8,376 nt of DNA from Thermoplasmatota archaeon (GCA_030595765.1 JAUVCJ010000093.1:1-8376); one strand, 5' to 3'. Positions 1 to 6,408 are shown, counted from the first letter of the stretch. Program-made: numbers and translations. Notes: generated by a model not told the origin, from the sequence alone.

Positions 1-2
1 TT

Positions 3-461
3 TCAAAGGAACATTTCTCAATGTATAATCCTCGGGTTGGAGATATGTTGCTTTTGAAGGTTATAGGAGCAGTTACTAGCGGTTCTGTTCTTTTCTACTT
101 CTCAAAGAAATTCAAGTACAGCAGTCTACTATATGTATCTGCCATGTTAGCTCTGAGCATTCCATTAATTGTTCTTTTGTCTGATTCGTACCCATTATTT
201 ATGTTCACTTTCTTTATTGGAGGGATTCTATCATCAGCCTATGTGATATCCATTAGCGGCATTCTTTTGGAAATCTCTACAAACAAAAACAGGGCAATAT
301 ACGCCGGTGCTGCAGGCGTTGGAAGTATTGTTCCTGCAACATTTTCAATTCTTGGAGGATGGTTGATACAGACGATGGGATTTGATGCGTTTTTTGTGGC
401 TTTTATTACAATTATCCTAACCTCAGTTGTATTCATCAGGCGTTTAAACTGTAGGAAATAA
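3..461 (+). CDS. MFS-type transporter, C-terminal part (5' end outside window)
   Basis: The reading frame is open to the left edge of the window, and the first ATG (21) has no convincing ribosome binding site, so this is most likely the 3' end of a longer gene. The visible ~150 residues form about five hydrophobic helices joined by short basic loops (FSKKFKYSS, STNKNRA) and end in a short basic tail (RRLNCRK). The pattern resembles helices 8-12 of a major facilitator: a glycine-rich helix (FFIGGILSSAY) followed by a helix like GVGSIVPATFSILGGWLIQ. A secondary transporter in the cytoplasmic membrane is therefore inferred, with unknown substrate. The stop lies 20 nt before the next gene on the same strand, which suggests co-transcription with the two permease-like genes. 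Another polytopic membrane family cannot be excluded without the N-terminal half. Confidence 0.6.
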   Translation, partial: SKEHFSMYNPRVGDMLLLKVIGAVTSGSVLFYFSKKFKYSSLLYVSAMLALSIPLIVLLSDSYPLFMFTFFIGGILSSAYVISISGILLEISTNKNRAIYAGAAGVGSIVPATFSILGGWLIQTMGFDAFFVAFITIILTSVVFIRRLNCRK

Positions 462-481
462 TTGAAATGGATGTGAATTAG

Positions 482-970
482 ATGAACAAAGAGAGCCAAA
501 ACTATGAAAACATGAACAAGATAGGAATGAACAAAGATGGCTATCAAGAGAGAAGCATCAAGAATTCCATCCGCAAGGCCCTAATGAGCTTTGGTTCCTC
601 TCTACCTATGATAATGGGTATACTTTTGCTAATAGGGCTCTTTAGAACCTATGTAACTACCGAGATGATATCTTCAGTATTTACTGGCAATTTGTTTTCT
701 GACACATTTTTCGGAGCAGGAGTTGGCAGTATTGCAGCAGGCAGCCCGATAACTGGCTATATCATAGGCGGGGAGTTGTTGAAAGAAAATGTCAGCCTGT
801 TCGCAGTTACTGCTTTCATGGTTGCATGGGTAACAGTGGGCGTTGTCCAGCTACCAGCAGAGATCAAAATATTGGGGAAGCGATTTGCAATCCTTAGAAA
901 TCTATTGAGCTTTGTGTTCTCGATCTTTATTTCGCTTGCAACCGTGTTCACTCTGGAGGTGCTTCGATGA
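482..970 (+). CDS. Permease half-protein, COG0701 (YraQ/ArsP-like) family, first of a split pair
   Basis: This 162-residue membrane protein has a polar, Asn/Lys-rich N-terminus of about 35 residues and then about four hydrophobic segments (near 38-58, 75-97, 104-124 and 138-158). The segment GAGVGSIAAGSPITGYIIGG, then a polar turn and LPAEIKILGKRFAILRN, resembles the conserved core of COG0701/DUF318 permeases, where Gly/Pro-rich helices repeat in two halves. Family members are usually 300 residues or more in one chain, so this looks like one half-unit. The start at 482 is supported by GGATGTGA upstream; later Met codons (11, 16) lack such a site. The stop overlaps the next start as ATGA, implying translational coupling and probably a heteromeric permease. 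Substrate is unknown; arsenical or other metal(loid) export is known for some relatives but nothing here shows it. Confidence 0.65.
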   Translation: MNKESQNYENMNKIGMNKDGYQERSIKNSIRKALMSFGSSLPMIMGILLLIGLFRTYVTTEMISSVFTGNLFSDTFFGAGVGSIAAGSPITGYIIGGELLKENVSLFAVTAFMVAWVTVGVVQLPAEIKILGKRFAILRNLLSFVFSIFISLATVFTLEVLR

Positions 971-1506
971 AGAAGAAAGGGGAAATGCCTAAAACTAGAG
1001 TCACTGGCCTCTATTTTCTCATTGTCGTAATCATCATGTACGTTATTGGGTTCATTTTCGATTCGAACGGAATAATCAGTTCCCTTCAAATTACTGGAAC
1101 GCTGTTTAATGAAATAATACCAGTTTTCATCTTCGTGATCGTATTTATGGCTCTTGTGTTCTATATCATCACACCTAAAAGCATAAAAAAATACGTTGGT
1201 AAGGGTTCTGGAGCCAAAGGTTGGGTTCTGGCGGTAGTCACTGGAATACTGAGCCAGGGGCCTGTGTATGTCTGGTTTCCAATGTTAAAGGATATGAGGT
1301 CTCACGGCATGAAAAATGGGTTGATATCAGTATTTCTATCCAACAGGTCAATCAAATTGCCATTCCTGCCAATGATGGTATTTTATTTTGGGGGGGCGTT
1401 TGTGGCGGTCTTATGCCTCTTCATGATACTGGCATCAGTAATTCAGGGCATGATATTCGATCTTCTAGAAGGCAGAGGAATGACCATGGATAATGATAAT
1501 AATTGA
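967..1506 (+). CDS. Permease half-protein, COG0701 (YraQ/ArsP-like) family, second of a split pair
   Basis: This 179-residue membrane protein has about four hydrophobic segments (near 12-31, 47-68, 85-105 and 132-158) and an acidic/Asn-rich C-terminal tail. The core GILSQGPVYVWFPMLKDMR, followed by GLISVFLSNRSIKLPFLP, resembles the other repeat of COG0701 permeases, with a Gly-Pro in a re-entrant-like helix and a conserved polar loop. A strong ribosome binding site, GGAGGTG (955-961), lies inside the end of the preceding gene, and the ATG overlaps that gene's stop (ATGA). Together they would make up one eight-helix permease, which I infer to work as a heterodimer in the cytoplasmic membrane. 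It is the last gene of the apparent operon; a hairpin follows 30 nt downstream. Substrate is unknown. Confidence 0.65.
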   Translation: MKKKGEMPKTRVTGLYFLIVVIIMYVIGFIFDSNGIISSLQITGTLFNEIIPVFIFVIVFMALVFYIITPKSIKKYVGKGSGAKGWVLAVVTGILSQGPVYVWFPMLKDMRSHGMKNGLISVFLSNRSIKLPFLPMMVFYFGGAFVAVLCLFMILASVIQGMIFDLLEGRGMTMDNDNN

Positions 1507-1535
1507 ACAAGCAGAAAAGATTTAATTAGCCCTGA

Positions 1536-1586
1536 ATGGACGTAGGAACACTGCTAAAAATACAACAGTGTTATCTCATTGTCCAT
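1536..1586 (+). terminator. Two-tier hairpin after the permease operon (possible 3' end structure)
   Basis: An inner stem pairs AACACTG (1547-1553) with CAGTGTT (1566-1572) around a 12-nt A-rich loop. An outer stem pairs ATGGAC (1536-1541) with GTCCAT (1581-1586). The unpaired linkers are 5 and 8 nt. It begins 30 nt after the stop of the last permease gene. There is no clear U-tract after it, so a mRNA 3'-end or stability structure is as likely as a terminator. Both stems were read directly from the sequence; function is inferred. Confidence 0.4.
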
Positions 1587-2037
1587 GTTTAGCATCCAAC
1601 CTCATTGATGAAATATAGCTATTAAGCGGAGTCTTAAATTTGCTACCAAAGAATGAAAAACTAGTACTTCTTGGGCTCTTCAACAATTACTGAAAGCCAA
1701 AAACGCTCTTGCATAAAAGACGGGGTCATTCGGATTTTCATTGTGTTGCAGGGTCCTAAGAAAAGATTTCAGGCACACCATAGAAAGGGTCCGCCTATCA
1801 CTGGCCCATTCTGGAGTGTCTACACATTTTGGGCCATCGGAGTGGGAACACCATCGTTGGGTATCACGCCATAGTATTGCCCATTATGACGTCCGCCTCT
1901 CATCATGAAACTGAGGATGAAAAAAACGTACTTAAAGCCTTGCATCTATTTTATTTATTTAACGAAATTGATAATATATGACGTAGGTATTGCCCATATT
2001 AGCAAGGTACCTTATGCGGCAGCGTTTCTTGAGACAT
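1587..2037. other. Intergenic stretch between convergent genes, no convincing gene
   Basis: This stretch lies between the end of the plus-strand permease genes and the end of the minus-strand methyltransferase gene. A 67-codon open frame at 1671-1874 starts with TTG and has no recognisable motif; short open stretches in the other frames also match nothing I know. It may hold a decayed gene. AT-rich sequence at 1941-1980 and a run of seven A at 1920-1926 (seven U on the minus strand) could take part in ending minus-strand transcription. An 11-bp motif GTATTGCCCAT occurs twice (1874-1884 and 1987-1997). Confidence 0.5.
1920..1926 (-). terminator. Oligo-U tract, possible archaeal terminator for the minus-strand operon
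   Basis: Seven consecutive A on the plus strand give seven U in a minus-strand transcript, about 110 nt past the methyltransferase stop. Archaeal termination often uses a bare U-tract. The distance from the stop makes this tentative. Confidence 0.25.
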
Positions 2038-2697
2038 TCAGACCTTTGGATTACCTTGACTTTTCAGAACACTGAGGTTTTTATCATCCATTAAGAGCAC
2101 ATCCAGTCTGAATATCTGCGCCATATGCACCATGGTCCGCCTGGCAAAGAAACAGAGGTGCGTACTGTCCATTCGGTATCTCCAGTTTCGAAATATCTCA
2201 GGGTCCTTGGGATGGAATGAGGTCATGATAGCGAGCATCCCGCCCACATTGAGCAGACCAACCAACTTCCGCATTACATCTTTGGGTTCAACAAGATGCT
2301 CAAAGACCTCAGTGGATGTGATGATGTCATAACTCTTATTTTCGTAGGACCTTTCAGGCGCGAAATGGATGTCGTAGATGTCTACATCCCATCCCCTGCG
2401 CCGCATTAGCTCGGCCAGCACTGGTTGGGGCCCGCTACCGAAATCCAGAACCCTTGAACCCTCTGCAACGAACGGCTCAACACAGCTTGAAATGAAGTTT
2501 TCCAGCATGGCTACATAGCCGGCATTCTCAATCGAGTTATTATGCAGAAGATATCGTTCCCTTGCATCCTCGAACTCTGGGTAGAAGCCCTCAGAAAGTG
2601 AAATGAAGCCGCAATTAGAGCAAGTATGGTATTCGGAATCACCAATGAGCAGGAGTTCTGTGCTGGATGAGCATATCTTGCAATTGATAGTGCCCAT
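2038..2697 (-). CDS. Class I SAM-dependent methyltransferase with N-terminal zinc ribbon
   Basis: The 219-residue protein starts with a four-cysteine zinc ribbon (C6, C9, C26, C29), followed by a Rossmann methyltransferase domain. The SAM-binding glycine loop is VLDFGSGP (83-90), an acidic strand end is IYDI (107-110), and the post-motif region is YDIITSTEVFEHL (123-135). A later WRYRMDSTHLCFF (172-184) matches the W-x-Y-R-x-D-x-T-H signature I associate with a Methyltransf_23-like family of similar length. An in-frame ATG at 2736 would overlap the hydrolase gene by 34 nt, but the ATG at 2697 follows GGAGTGA at 5-nt spacing. The TGA of that SD is the hydrolase stop codon (2703-2705), so the two genes are tightly coupled. 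The protein lacks a signal peptide and is probably cytoplasmic. The methyl acceptor is unknown; pairing with a hydrolase suggests a small molecule, which is inference. Confidence 0.85.
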   Translation of the reverse strand: MGTINCKICSSSTELLLIGDSEYHTCSNCGFISLSEGFYPEFEDARERYLLHNNSIENAGYVAMLENFISSCVEPFVAEGSRVLDFGSGPQPVLAELMRRRGWDVDIYDIHFAPERSYENKSYDIITSTEVFEHLVEPKDVMRKLVGLLNVGGMLAIMTSFHPKDPEIFRNWRYRMDSTHLCFFARRTMVHMAQIFRLDVLLMDDKNLSVLKSQGNPKV

Positions 2698-2702
2698 CAC
2701 CT

Positions 2703-3935
2703 TCACTCCGTGTACAATGAGGCAAAGGCCTTGCAATCATTGACCAGGTTATCAATGACAGAGTACTCATTGGGAGCATGAGCCATATTGTTCACCTTCT
2801 CCCAGACTGCAACATGATGCCCTGCCCGCCTGAGTATGGCCGCACATGTGCCTCCGCCTATGCCACCAGGGTATGGTTTGTTCCCATACACCCGCTCAAC
2901 AGCCCTTAAGACCCTTTGGACTATGGGTGCATCCTCTGGTGTAGGTGGGGCAGCATCCTCACGCAACTCGCAGGTGAGCTCGATCTTTAAGCCTGTTTCA
3001 AGCTCAACGTCATCTGCTATGCGCCGCATCTCAACAAGCATGTCATCAACCTTATATTGAGGAAGCAGGCGGCAGTCAATATAGAAGACATCCTCCCCTG
3101 GAACCGTGTTGATATTGGGGATGTTCTCCTCCTTTTTCGTAGGTTCGAATGTGGATATCGGGCGGTCAAAAAGCCTATCTTCCAAATTAAAGCGCTTATG
3201 AAGGGCCTCATCAACCAGAAGTCCGTATCTCATTGCAGAACGGAATGCATTGCAACCTAGGTCCGGCATGCTTGCATGACATTGTTCCCCTCGTGTAGAT
3301 ATTTTTACCCAAACAAGGGATTTTTCCGATACCTCGACCAAACGCCCCTCGGGCTCTCCATGGTCTGGAACCAATATCATATCATCTTTTCTGAATGCTC
3401 CCTCTGCTACTAGATGCTCCATTCCCTTGCCGGCGCCAATCTCCTCATCTGCAACCAGCACCAGGCCTACATCATATTCAGGCTTCAAGCCCATGTCCAG
3501 GAACGCTTTGGCAGCAAAGATGGAGGCTGTAAGGCTCTGGCCATTATCCTCAGTCCCTCTTCCATAGATCCTGCCTTTTTTCTCAACAGCGATAAAAGGG
3601 TCTGTCTCCCACTGATCCAGATCTCCAGAAGGCACAACATCAATGTGGGTAACGACAAGCAAGCGCTTATCGCTATTCTTGCCTCTTATCCATGCGATCA
3701 GATTCGGCCTTTTCCCATCCGAGACCCTCGGATCTATTGCATCGTAATGCTCTATGTCATCAAAGCCAAATTTAGCCAGGTAATTCTCGATGATCACAGC
3801 CTTTTCCCATTCCCCATTACCTCCAGATTCAGGAGCAATTGCTGGGCATTCAACCATACTTCGAAGGAATTTTATCATGCAAGTTCTAGACCCCTCTATG
3901 GTCTGGGACATGTCATCAAAGTCAGCATTGGTCAT
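2703..3935 (-). CDS. M20 family metallohydrolase (ArgE/DapE/ACY1-like amidohydrolase or peptidase)
   Basis: The 410-residue protein carries the full di-zinc M20 ligand set: HID (H97, with D99), GTEDNGQ (D130), ADEEIG (E164 as catalytic base and E165), VPDHGE (D191) and MAHAPNE (H386). A lid/dimerisation domain (about 205-325) includes H220 in QCHASMPDLG. A glycine-rich loop GGIGGGTCAAI precedes the last ligand. Family members cleave amide bonds of N-acyl amino acids, succinyl-diaminopimelate or dipeptides; the exact substrate cannot be read here. Length is typical. The frame is open to an ATG at 3974, but I chose 3935 because GAGAGTGA precedes it and a TATA-like element at 3992-3998 would start transcripts near 3970. 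It is first in an operon with the methyltransferase. No signal peptide is seen, so it is likely cytoplasmic. Confidence 0.88.
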   Translation of the reverse strand: MTNADFDDMSQTIEGSRTCMIKFLRSMVECPAIAPESGGNGEWEKAVIIENYLAKFGFDDIEHYDAIDPRVSDGKRPNLIAWIRGKNSDKRLLVVTHIDVVPSGDLDQWETDPFIAVEKKGRIYGRGTEDNGQSLTASIFAAKAFLDMGLKPEYDVGLVLVADEEIGAGKGMEHLVAEGAFRKDDMILVPDHGEPEGRLVEVSEKSLVWVKISTRGEQCHASMPDLGCNAFRSAMRYGLLVDEALHKRFNLEDRLFDRPISTFEPTKKEENIPNINTVPGEDVFYIDCRLLPQYKVDDMLVEMRRIADDVELETGLKIELTCELREDAAPPTPEDAPIVQRVLRAVERVYGNKPYPGGIGGGTCAAILRRAGHHVAVWEKVNNMAHAPNEYSVIDNLVNDCKAFASLYTE

Positions 3936-3991
3936 AATATCACTCTCGATTCTCTGATTATGCTCTGTGGTCATATGTCTATCTATCAGCC

Positions 3992-3999
3992 TATATCTC
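3992..3999 (-). promoter_or_regulatory. TATA-like promoter of the hydrolase-methyltransferase operon
   Basis: The minus strand reads GAAAGAGATATAGG across this site: a purine-rich BRE-like stretch followed by a TATA-like core. A start about 26 nt downstream would fall near 3970, giving a leader of about 35 nt to the SD-preceded ATG at 3935, or almost no leader for the ATG at 3974. Only position and composition support it. Confidence 0.35.
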
Positions 4000-4031
4000 T
4001 TTCTGCCTGCCTACCCTTCTAGACACTGGAA

Positions 4032-4136
4032 TTAAGGCTCTGGACTCCCTATCCTTTCTTTGAATTTGAGGATATTGGCAATAACTGTTTGGATATCATC
4101 CGCTTGAATTACAACCAGGTCACCATCTTCAGCCAT
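4032..4136 (-). CDS. Possible 34-residue small protein coupled to the AbiEii toxin gene
   Basis: The ATG at 4136 lies inside the last codons of the toxin gene, whose stop (4129-4131) is part of ATGGCTGA, so the two frames overlap by 8 nt. The peptide begins MAEDGDLVVIQADD, then an amphipathic stretch like IQTVIANILKFKERI, and ends GSPEP. An in-frame ATG at 4145 would add three residues. I recognise no family. Short length and a weak ribosome binding site argue for caution. The overlap geometry is what translational coupling would use, as between the antitoxin and toxin genes upstream. It could be a third component of the module, the remnant of a longer gene, or chance. Confidence 0.35.
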   Translation of the reverse strand: MAEDGDLVVIQADDIQTVIANILKFKERIGSPEP

Positions 4137-5079
4137 GTTTATCATGCCTTATCAGTTTTTTTTGGAGTTCTTCTATCTGGCTGTGAATTCTGGGTATATT
4201 GTCTTCCAGGCCCGGGGGAGGAGAGCCTGTAAGAAGCGTTAATTCTTCATCTGGAATCTCCTCAGCTTCTGGGAGAGTTTTTGTCTCGACATTCCTTTGG
4301 TACTTTGAGTAGAGATCAAGCACGAACCGGGTTTTTTCCAATATCTCCTCTCTGAAGTCCGGAATGGAATATCCATACTGTTTTTCAAGAATGTGGATGT
4401 CGATAATGTCTCTCACCTTGTAATTTACCCTTGTTAAGGCTGCCCTGCATTTTTCCGTGAATATCTCTCTGGGGTCGTAACACTCGATTTCTATGGGTTT
4501 GGTGTATTCATCCCAGGGTTCCCTGAAAAGGAGTTTCAACTCTTCAAATTTAAGGCATTCAATATAACTTCCCAGCATTTTCGTTTCATGCGGATATAAT
4601 ATCTTATCCACGAAATTTATCTCCATTTTTATCTTGGATGGGGCATTCATGGTTTCCGAATGATACCCCATATAAAATCGAGACATTCTTCCACCAGCGC
4701 CTATGATGACCTCGCCTATGTTTGATTTGTCACCACCGAACTCCAACCCCAATCTTTTTGCTATTGGCACCAATTGCTCTATGACCTTGTTAACCTGTTT
4801 TGAGCACTCTCTTCTGGTCTGGCTGGACGTTCTACCTTCCCATATGCCCGGGTCTTGCCATTTGAAATCGAGATCTTCAGAGAACCTGAAGTACCCGACA
4901 TATGCCTTGACAAGGCAGGTGCCTCCCTTAAAAATCAGGTTCTGTCGGAAATAATCGTTTTTGGAGATCTCATAGAGCAATCTGTGAAGATGATAATCCT
5001 TCTCGATTATGTCCGGTCGCCTCGCATCGGCATCCCTGTTAAGTCTCTGGAGAAACTCTCTAAGTTCATCTATATCCAT
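4129..5079 (-). CDS. abiEii: AbiEii/AbiGii-type nucleotidyltransferase toxin (type IV TA)
   Basis: This 316-residue protein has the marks of the AbiEii (DUF1814, MenT-like) nucleotidyltransferases. An EKDYHLHRLLYEI helix (26-38) is followed by FKGGTCLVKAY (50-60) and the metal-binding FRFSEDLDFKW (64-74), with the two catalytic aspartates at D69 and D71. Later come the basic/acidic strand KMEINFV (151-157), EKCRAAL (209-215), and KVRDIIDIHIL (221-231), which corresponds to the family's RD-x-x-D motif. All key motifs look intact. Relatives transfer nucleotides to target molecules (tRNA for MenT proteins) and arrest growth, giving phage resistance by abortive infection; the target here is unknown. 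A near-perfect SD, GAGGTGAT (5083-5090), lies within the antitoxin's last codons, and the two genes overlap by 10 nt. The tail after residue 265 is acidic and Pro-rich. Confidence 0.9.
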   Translation of the reverse strand: MDIDELREFLQRLNRDADARRPDIIEKDYHLHRLLYEISKNDYFRQNLIFKGGTCLVKAYVGYFRFSEDLDFKWQDPGIWEGRTSSQTRRECSKQVNKVIEQLVPIAKRLGLEFGGDKSNIGEVIIGAGGRMSRFYMGYHSETMNAPSKIKMEINFVDKILYPHETKMLGSYIECLKFEELKLLFREPWDEYTKPIEIECYDPREIFTEKCRAALTRVNYKVRDIIDIHILEKQYGYSIPDFREEILEKTRFVLDLYSKYQRNVETKTLPEAEEIPDEELTLLTGSPPPGLEDNIPRIHSQIEELQKKLIRHDKHG

Positions 5080-5702
5080 TCAATCACCTCTTTTTGAAAT
5101 CCTGTAGGAAAGTCCCTAAGGTGCTGGAGGGTTTTTTCCAGGTCAGTCATCTCCCGGTACTCCTCCAATGCTGGCAGGTACAGCTCTTTTTTCTTGGTTC
5201 TAAGGTAAATCCTATAGGCTAGGTCAAGTACGGTCTTCTCCGGGTCCGAAAAACATATATTATTTTTCCTGACAATGCCCTGTTTGAAGTGCTGGGGGCC
5301 TCTTTTAATGAAAAGAAAGTCCACACCCATGATACTGATTACCTTCGTTGTTCTATATGAGTCGGTAATTACGTAATCTGTGAAAAAGTACTCATGGGTC
5401 ATCGTGTTTAGCTTCAGGGCAGTCTCAAGGGCAAAATACCACTGTTTGACCCCTTTCTTCATAAGTGCCATGGCTACAAGCTCATAGATAGAGTGTATGG
5501 ATGTTCCCCTTTCGCGCTCTTCAAGGGTTTTTACATAGAAGATTCCCTTGAGGATTCGCACTATGTATCCATGTCTTTGTAAATAGGCGATGAGCCAGTC
5601 TCCATCCTTGCCAATTTCCTTAGCAAGAGCTTTTATCTCTTCGGATATGACTATCTTTCGCTTCTGGATGAGGAATTTCTCCCAGGCTATTGTGGGGCGC
5701 AT
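5070..5702 (-). CDS. abiEi: AbiEi-like antitoxin / transcriptional regulator (type IV TA)
   Basis: This 210-residue protein lies immediately upstream of, and overlaps, the AbiEii toxin gene. The N-terminus (about 15-58) looks like a winged helix: two helices (SEEIKALAKEIG, DWLIAYLQRHG) followed by a two-strand wing (YIVRILKGIFYV). The middle has the COG5340-type core, with YFALETALKLN (89-99) and FSDPEKTVLDLAYR (151-164), typical of AbiEi-like proteins. In characterised systems the antitoxin represses its own operon through its winged helix and counters the toxin without a stable protein complex; both roles are inferred here. The ATG at 5702 lacks a strong SD but sits about 22 nt after the transcription start predicted from the TATA box at 5746-5753. 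Repeated TGACAT sites lie between the TATA box and the start codon. Confidence 0.87.
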   Translation of the reverse strand: MRPTIAWEKFLIQKRKIVISEEIKALAKEIGKDGDWLIAYLQRHGYIVRILKGIFYVKTLEERERGTSIHSIYELVAMALMKKGVKQWYFALETALKLNTMTHEYFFTDYVITDSYRTTKVISIMGVDFLFIKRGPQHFKQGIVRKNNICFSDPEKTVLDLAYRIYLRTKKKELYLPALEEYREMTDLEKTLQHLRDFPTGFQKEVIEWI

Positions 5703-5760
5703 TCATGTCACAACCTGTTACTATTTGACATATTATGACATCTTTCTATATAGAGGTTTC
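5703..5760 (-). promoter_or_regulatory. AbiE operon promoter with candidate operator repeats
   Basis: A palindromic TATA box CTATATAG (5746-5753) is preceded on the minus strand by a BRE-like GAAACCT. A start about 26 nt downstream would be near 5724. Between the TATA box and the ATG lie two TGACAT copies exactly 10 bp apart (5726-5731 and 5736-5741) and their inverse ATGTCA (5705-5710). A repressor bound there would cover the TATA-proximal DNA and the start site. Autoregulation by the AbiEi-like protein is inferred from the family. Confidence 0.55.
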
Positions 5761-5764
5761 GCCA

Positions 5765-5781
5765 TTCATGTTACCCATGAA
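5765..5781. repeat. Perfect interrupted palindrome upstream of the AbiE promoter
   Basis: TTCATG (5765-5770) and CATGAA (5776-5781) are perfect inverted copies around 5 nt, just upstream of the AbiE TATA/BRE region. The left arm plus flanks repeats ATTCATGT found at the antitoxin start (5701-5708). It has the dimension of a dimeric regulator site; no function is shown. Confidence 0.3.
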
Positions 5782-5941
5782 AAGTGGGTGCAGTCCGATA
5801 TCAGTCATAACCTCCGACTCTATCGGTAGTTGATACATGAACATCAATGATGTCGCTCAACTAAATGTCCACTCGATGGAGTGCAGCCCAGTATAAATTG
5901 CACAAAAAGGGAAGAGTCCCGACTCCCAGGTATGTATCTTT

Positions 5942-6393
5942 GACCTGTGCATGGGCTGGCAACTTGGCTCAAAGATGCCTGCGGTGTATGTCCACCTGTC
6001 CGGCAGGGACACAGACGATGCTATCCTGGCCATGTATGGGAAGAAGCAGGCACCTGAGGACATGCTGTCCAAGATGACTCCCCAGGATTGCGCCAGATGC
6101 GATACAAAGAATGCTGTGGACGCTCGCTTCTGCCAGAAGTGCGGAATGCCTCTAAGCCTTGAATAGTGGCATACCTAACTCTTTGCACTTTTCACGCAGT
6201 CTGCCACACATAGTCAAGAACTCAATTATAAATCCCAAACATTTCGTTCTTGACTATAATCGCGCTACAGGCCGAGGAATACGCCAAGAAGGAGCTTCTG
6301 GCCCAGGAAGAGGCAGTAAAGGCCATGACAAGCGGTGAGAAAATGGATTTGGAGGCATTGGCAGAGCTGGTTGCGAGCAAGTTGAGGGGGTAG
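5942..6393 (+). pseudogene. Tyrosine recombinase (integrase) C-terminal remnant, broken
   Basis: The open segment 5951-6166 encodes MGWQLGSKMPAVYVHLSGRD, matching the end of archaeal tyrosine recombinases; the Tyr in AVYVH is the likely catalytic nucleophile. A zinc ribbon CxxC-x10-CxxC follows, ending CGMPLSLE at a TAG. After about 98 bp, another frame (6262-6393) encodes a charged helical tail (AEEYAKKELLAQEEAVKAM... to KLRG and a stop), as seen after the zinc ribbon in such enzymes. The core-binding domain and the earlier catalytic residues (the R and HxxR motifs) are missing; upstream of 5942 the same frame soon meets a stop (5894-5896) with no homology I can see. The enzyme must be inactive. 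It marks a decayed mobile element beside the AbiE module and appears GC-richer than its neighbours. The short frame 5951-6166 may be annotated as a gene but lacks its own start signal. Confidence 0.75.
6164..6261. repeat. About 98-bp interruption of the integrase remnant with inverted repeats
   Basis: Between the two recombinase segments lies AT-rich sequence with a perfect 12-bp inverted repeat, ATAGTCAAGAAC (6210-6221) and GTTCTTGACTAT (6246-6257), separated by 24 nt. A shorter pair, GTGGCA (6166-6171) and TGCCAC (6202-6207), precedes it. The segment boundaries are set by where recombinase-like coding stops and resumes. It could be a small non-autonomous insertion, a decayed stretch, or a regulatory hairpin. 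No target-site duplication is obvious. Confidence 0.45.
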
Positions 6394-6408
6394 CGCCTCC
6401 GACATGCA

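Noticed and set aside
1671..1874. 67-codon open frame starting with TTG in the convergent gap
   Set aside because: It has no convincing ribosome binding site, domain or composition typical of a protein, and other frames of the same stretch look equally open in places.
2698..2736. Upstream start of the methyltransferase at 2736
   Set aside because: That start would overlap the hydrolase by 34 nt and lacks an SD; the ATG at 2697 has GGAGTGA at ideal spacing and puts the zinc ribbon at the N-terminus.
3414..4022. 202-codon plus-strand frame opposite the M20 hydrolase
   Set aside because: It is a shadow of a gene with complete catalytic motifs on the minus strand; its own sequence is Ser/Ile/His-rich with no motif.
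5865..6077. Plus-strand frame overlapping the integrase remnant
   Set aside because: The recombinase motif is in another frame; this one gives a Cys/Arg/Trp-rich sequence typical of an off-frame reading.
5942..6393. SSV-type split integrase marking an active provirus end
   Set aside because: No tRNA-derived attachment site is visible, most of the recombinase is missing, and the break lies after the catalytic tyrosine rather than near the N-terminus. Decay explains it better.
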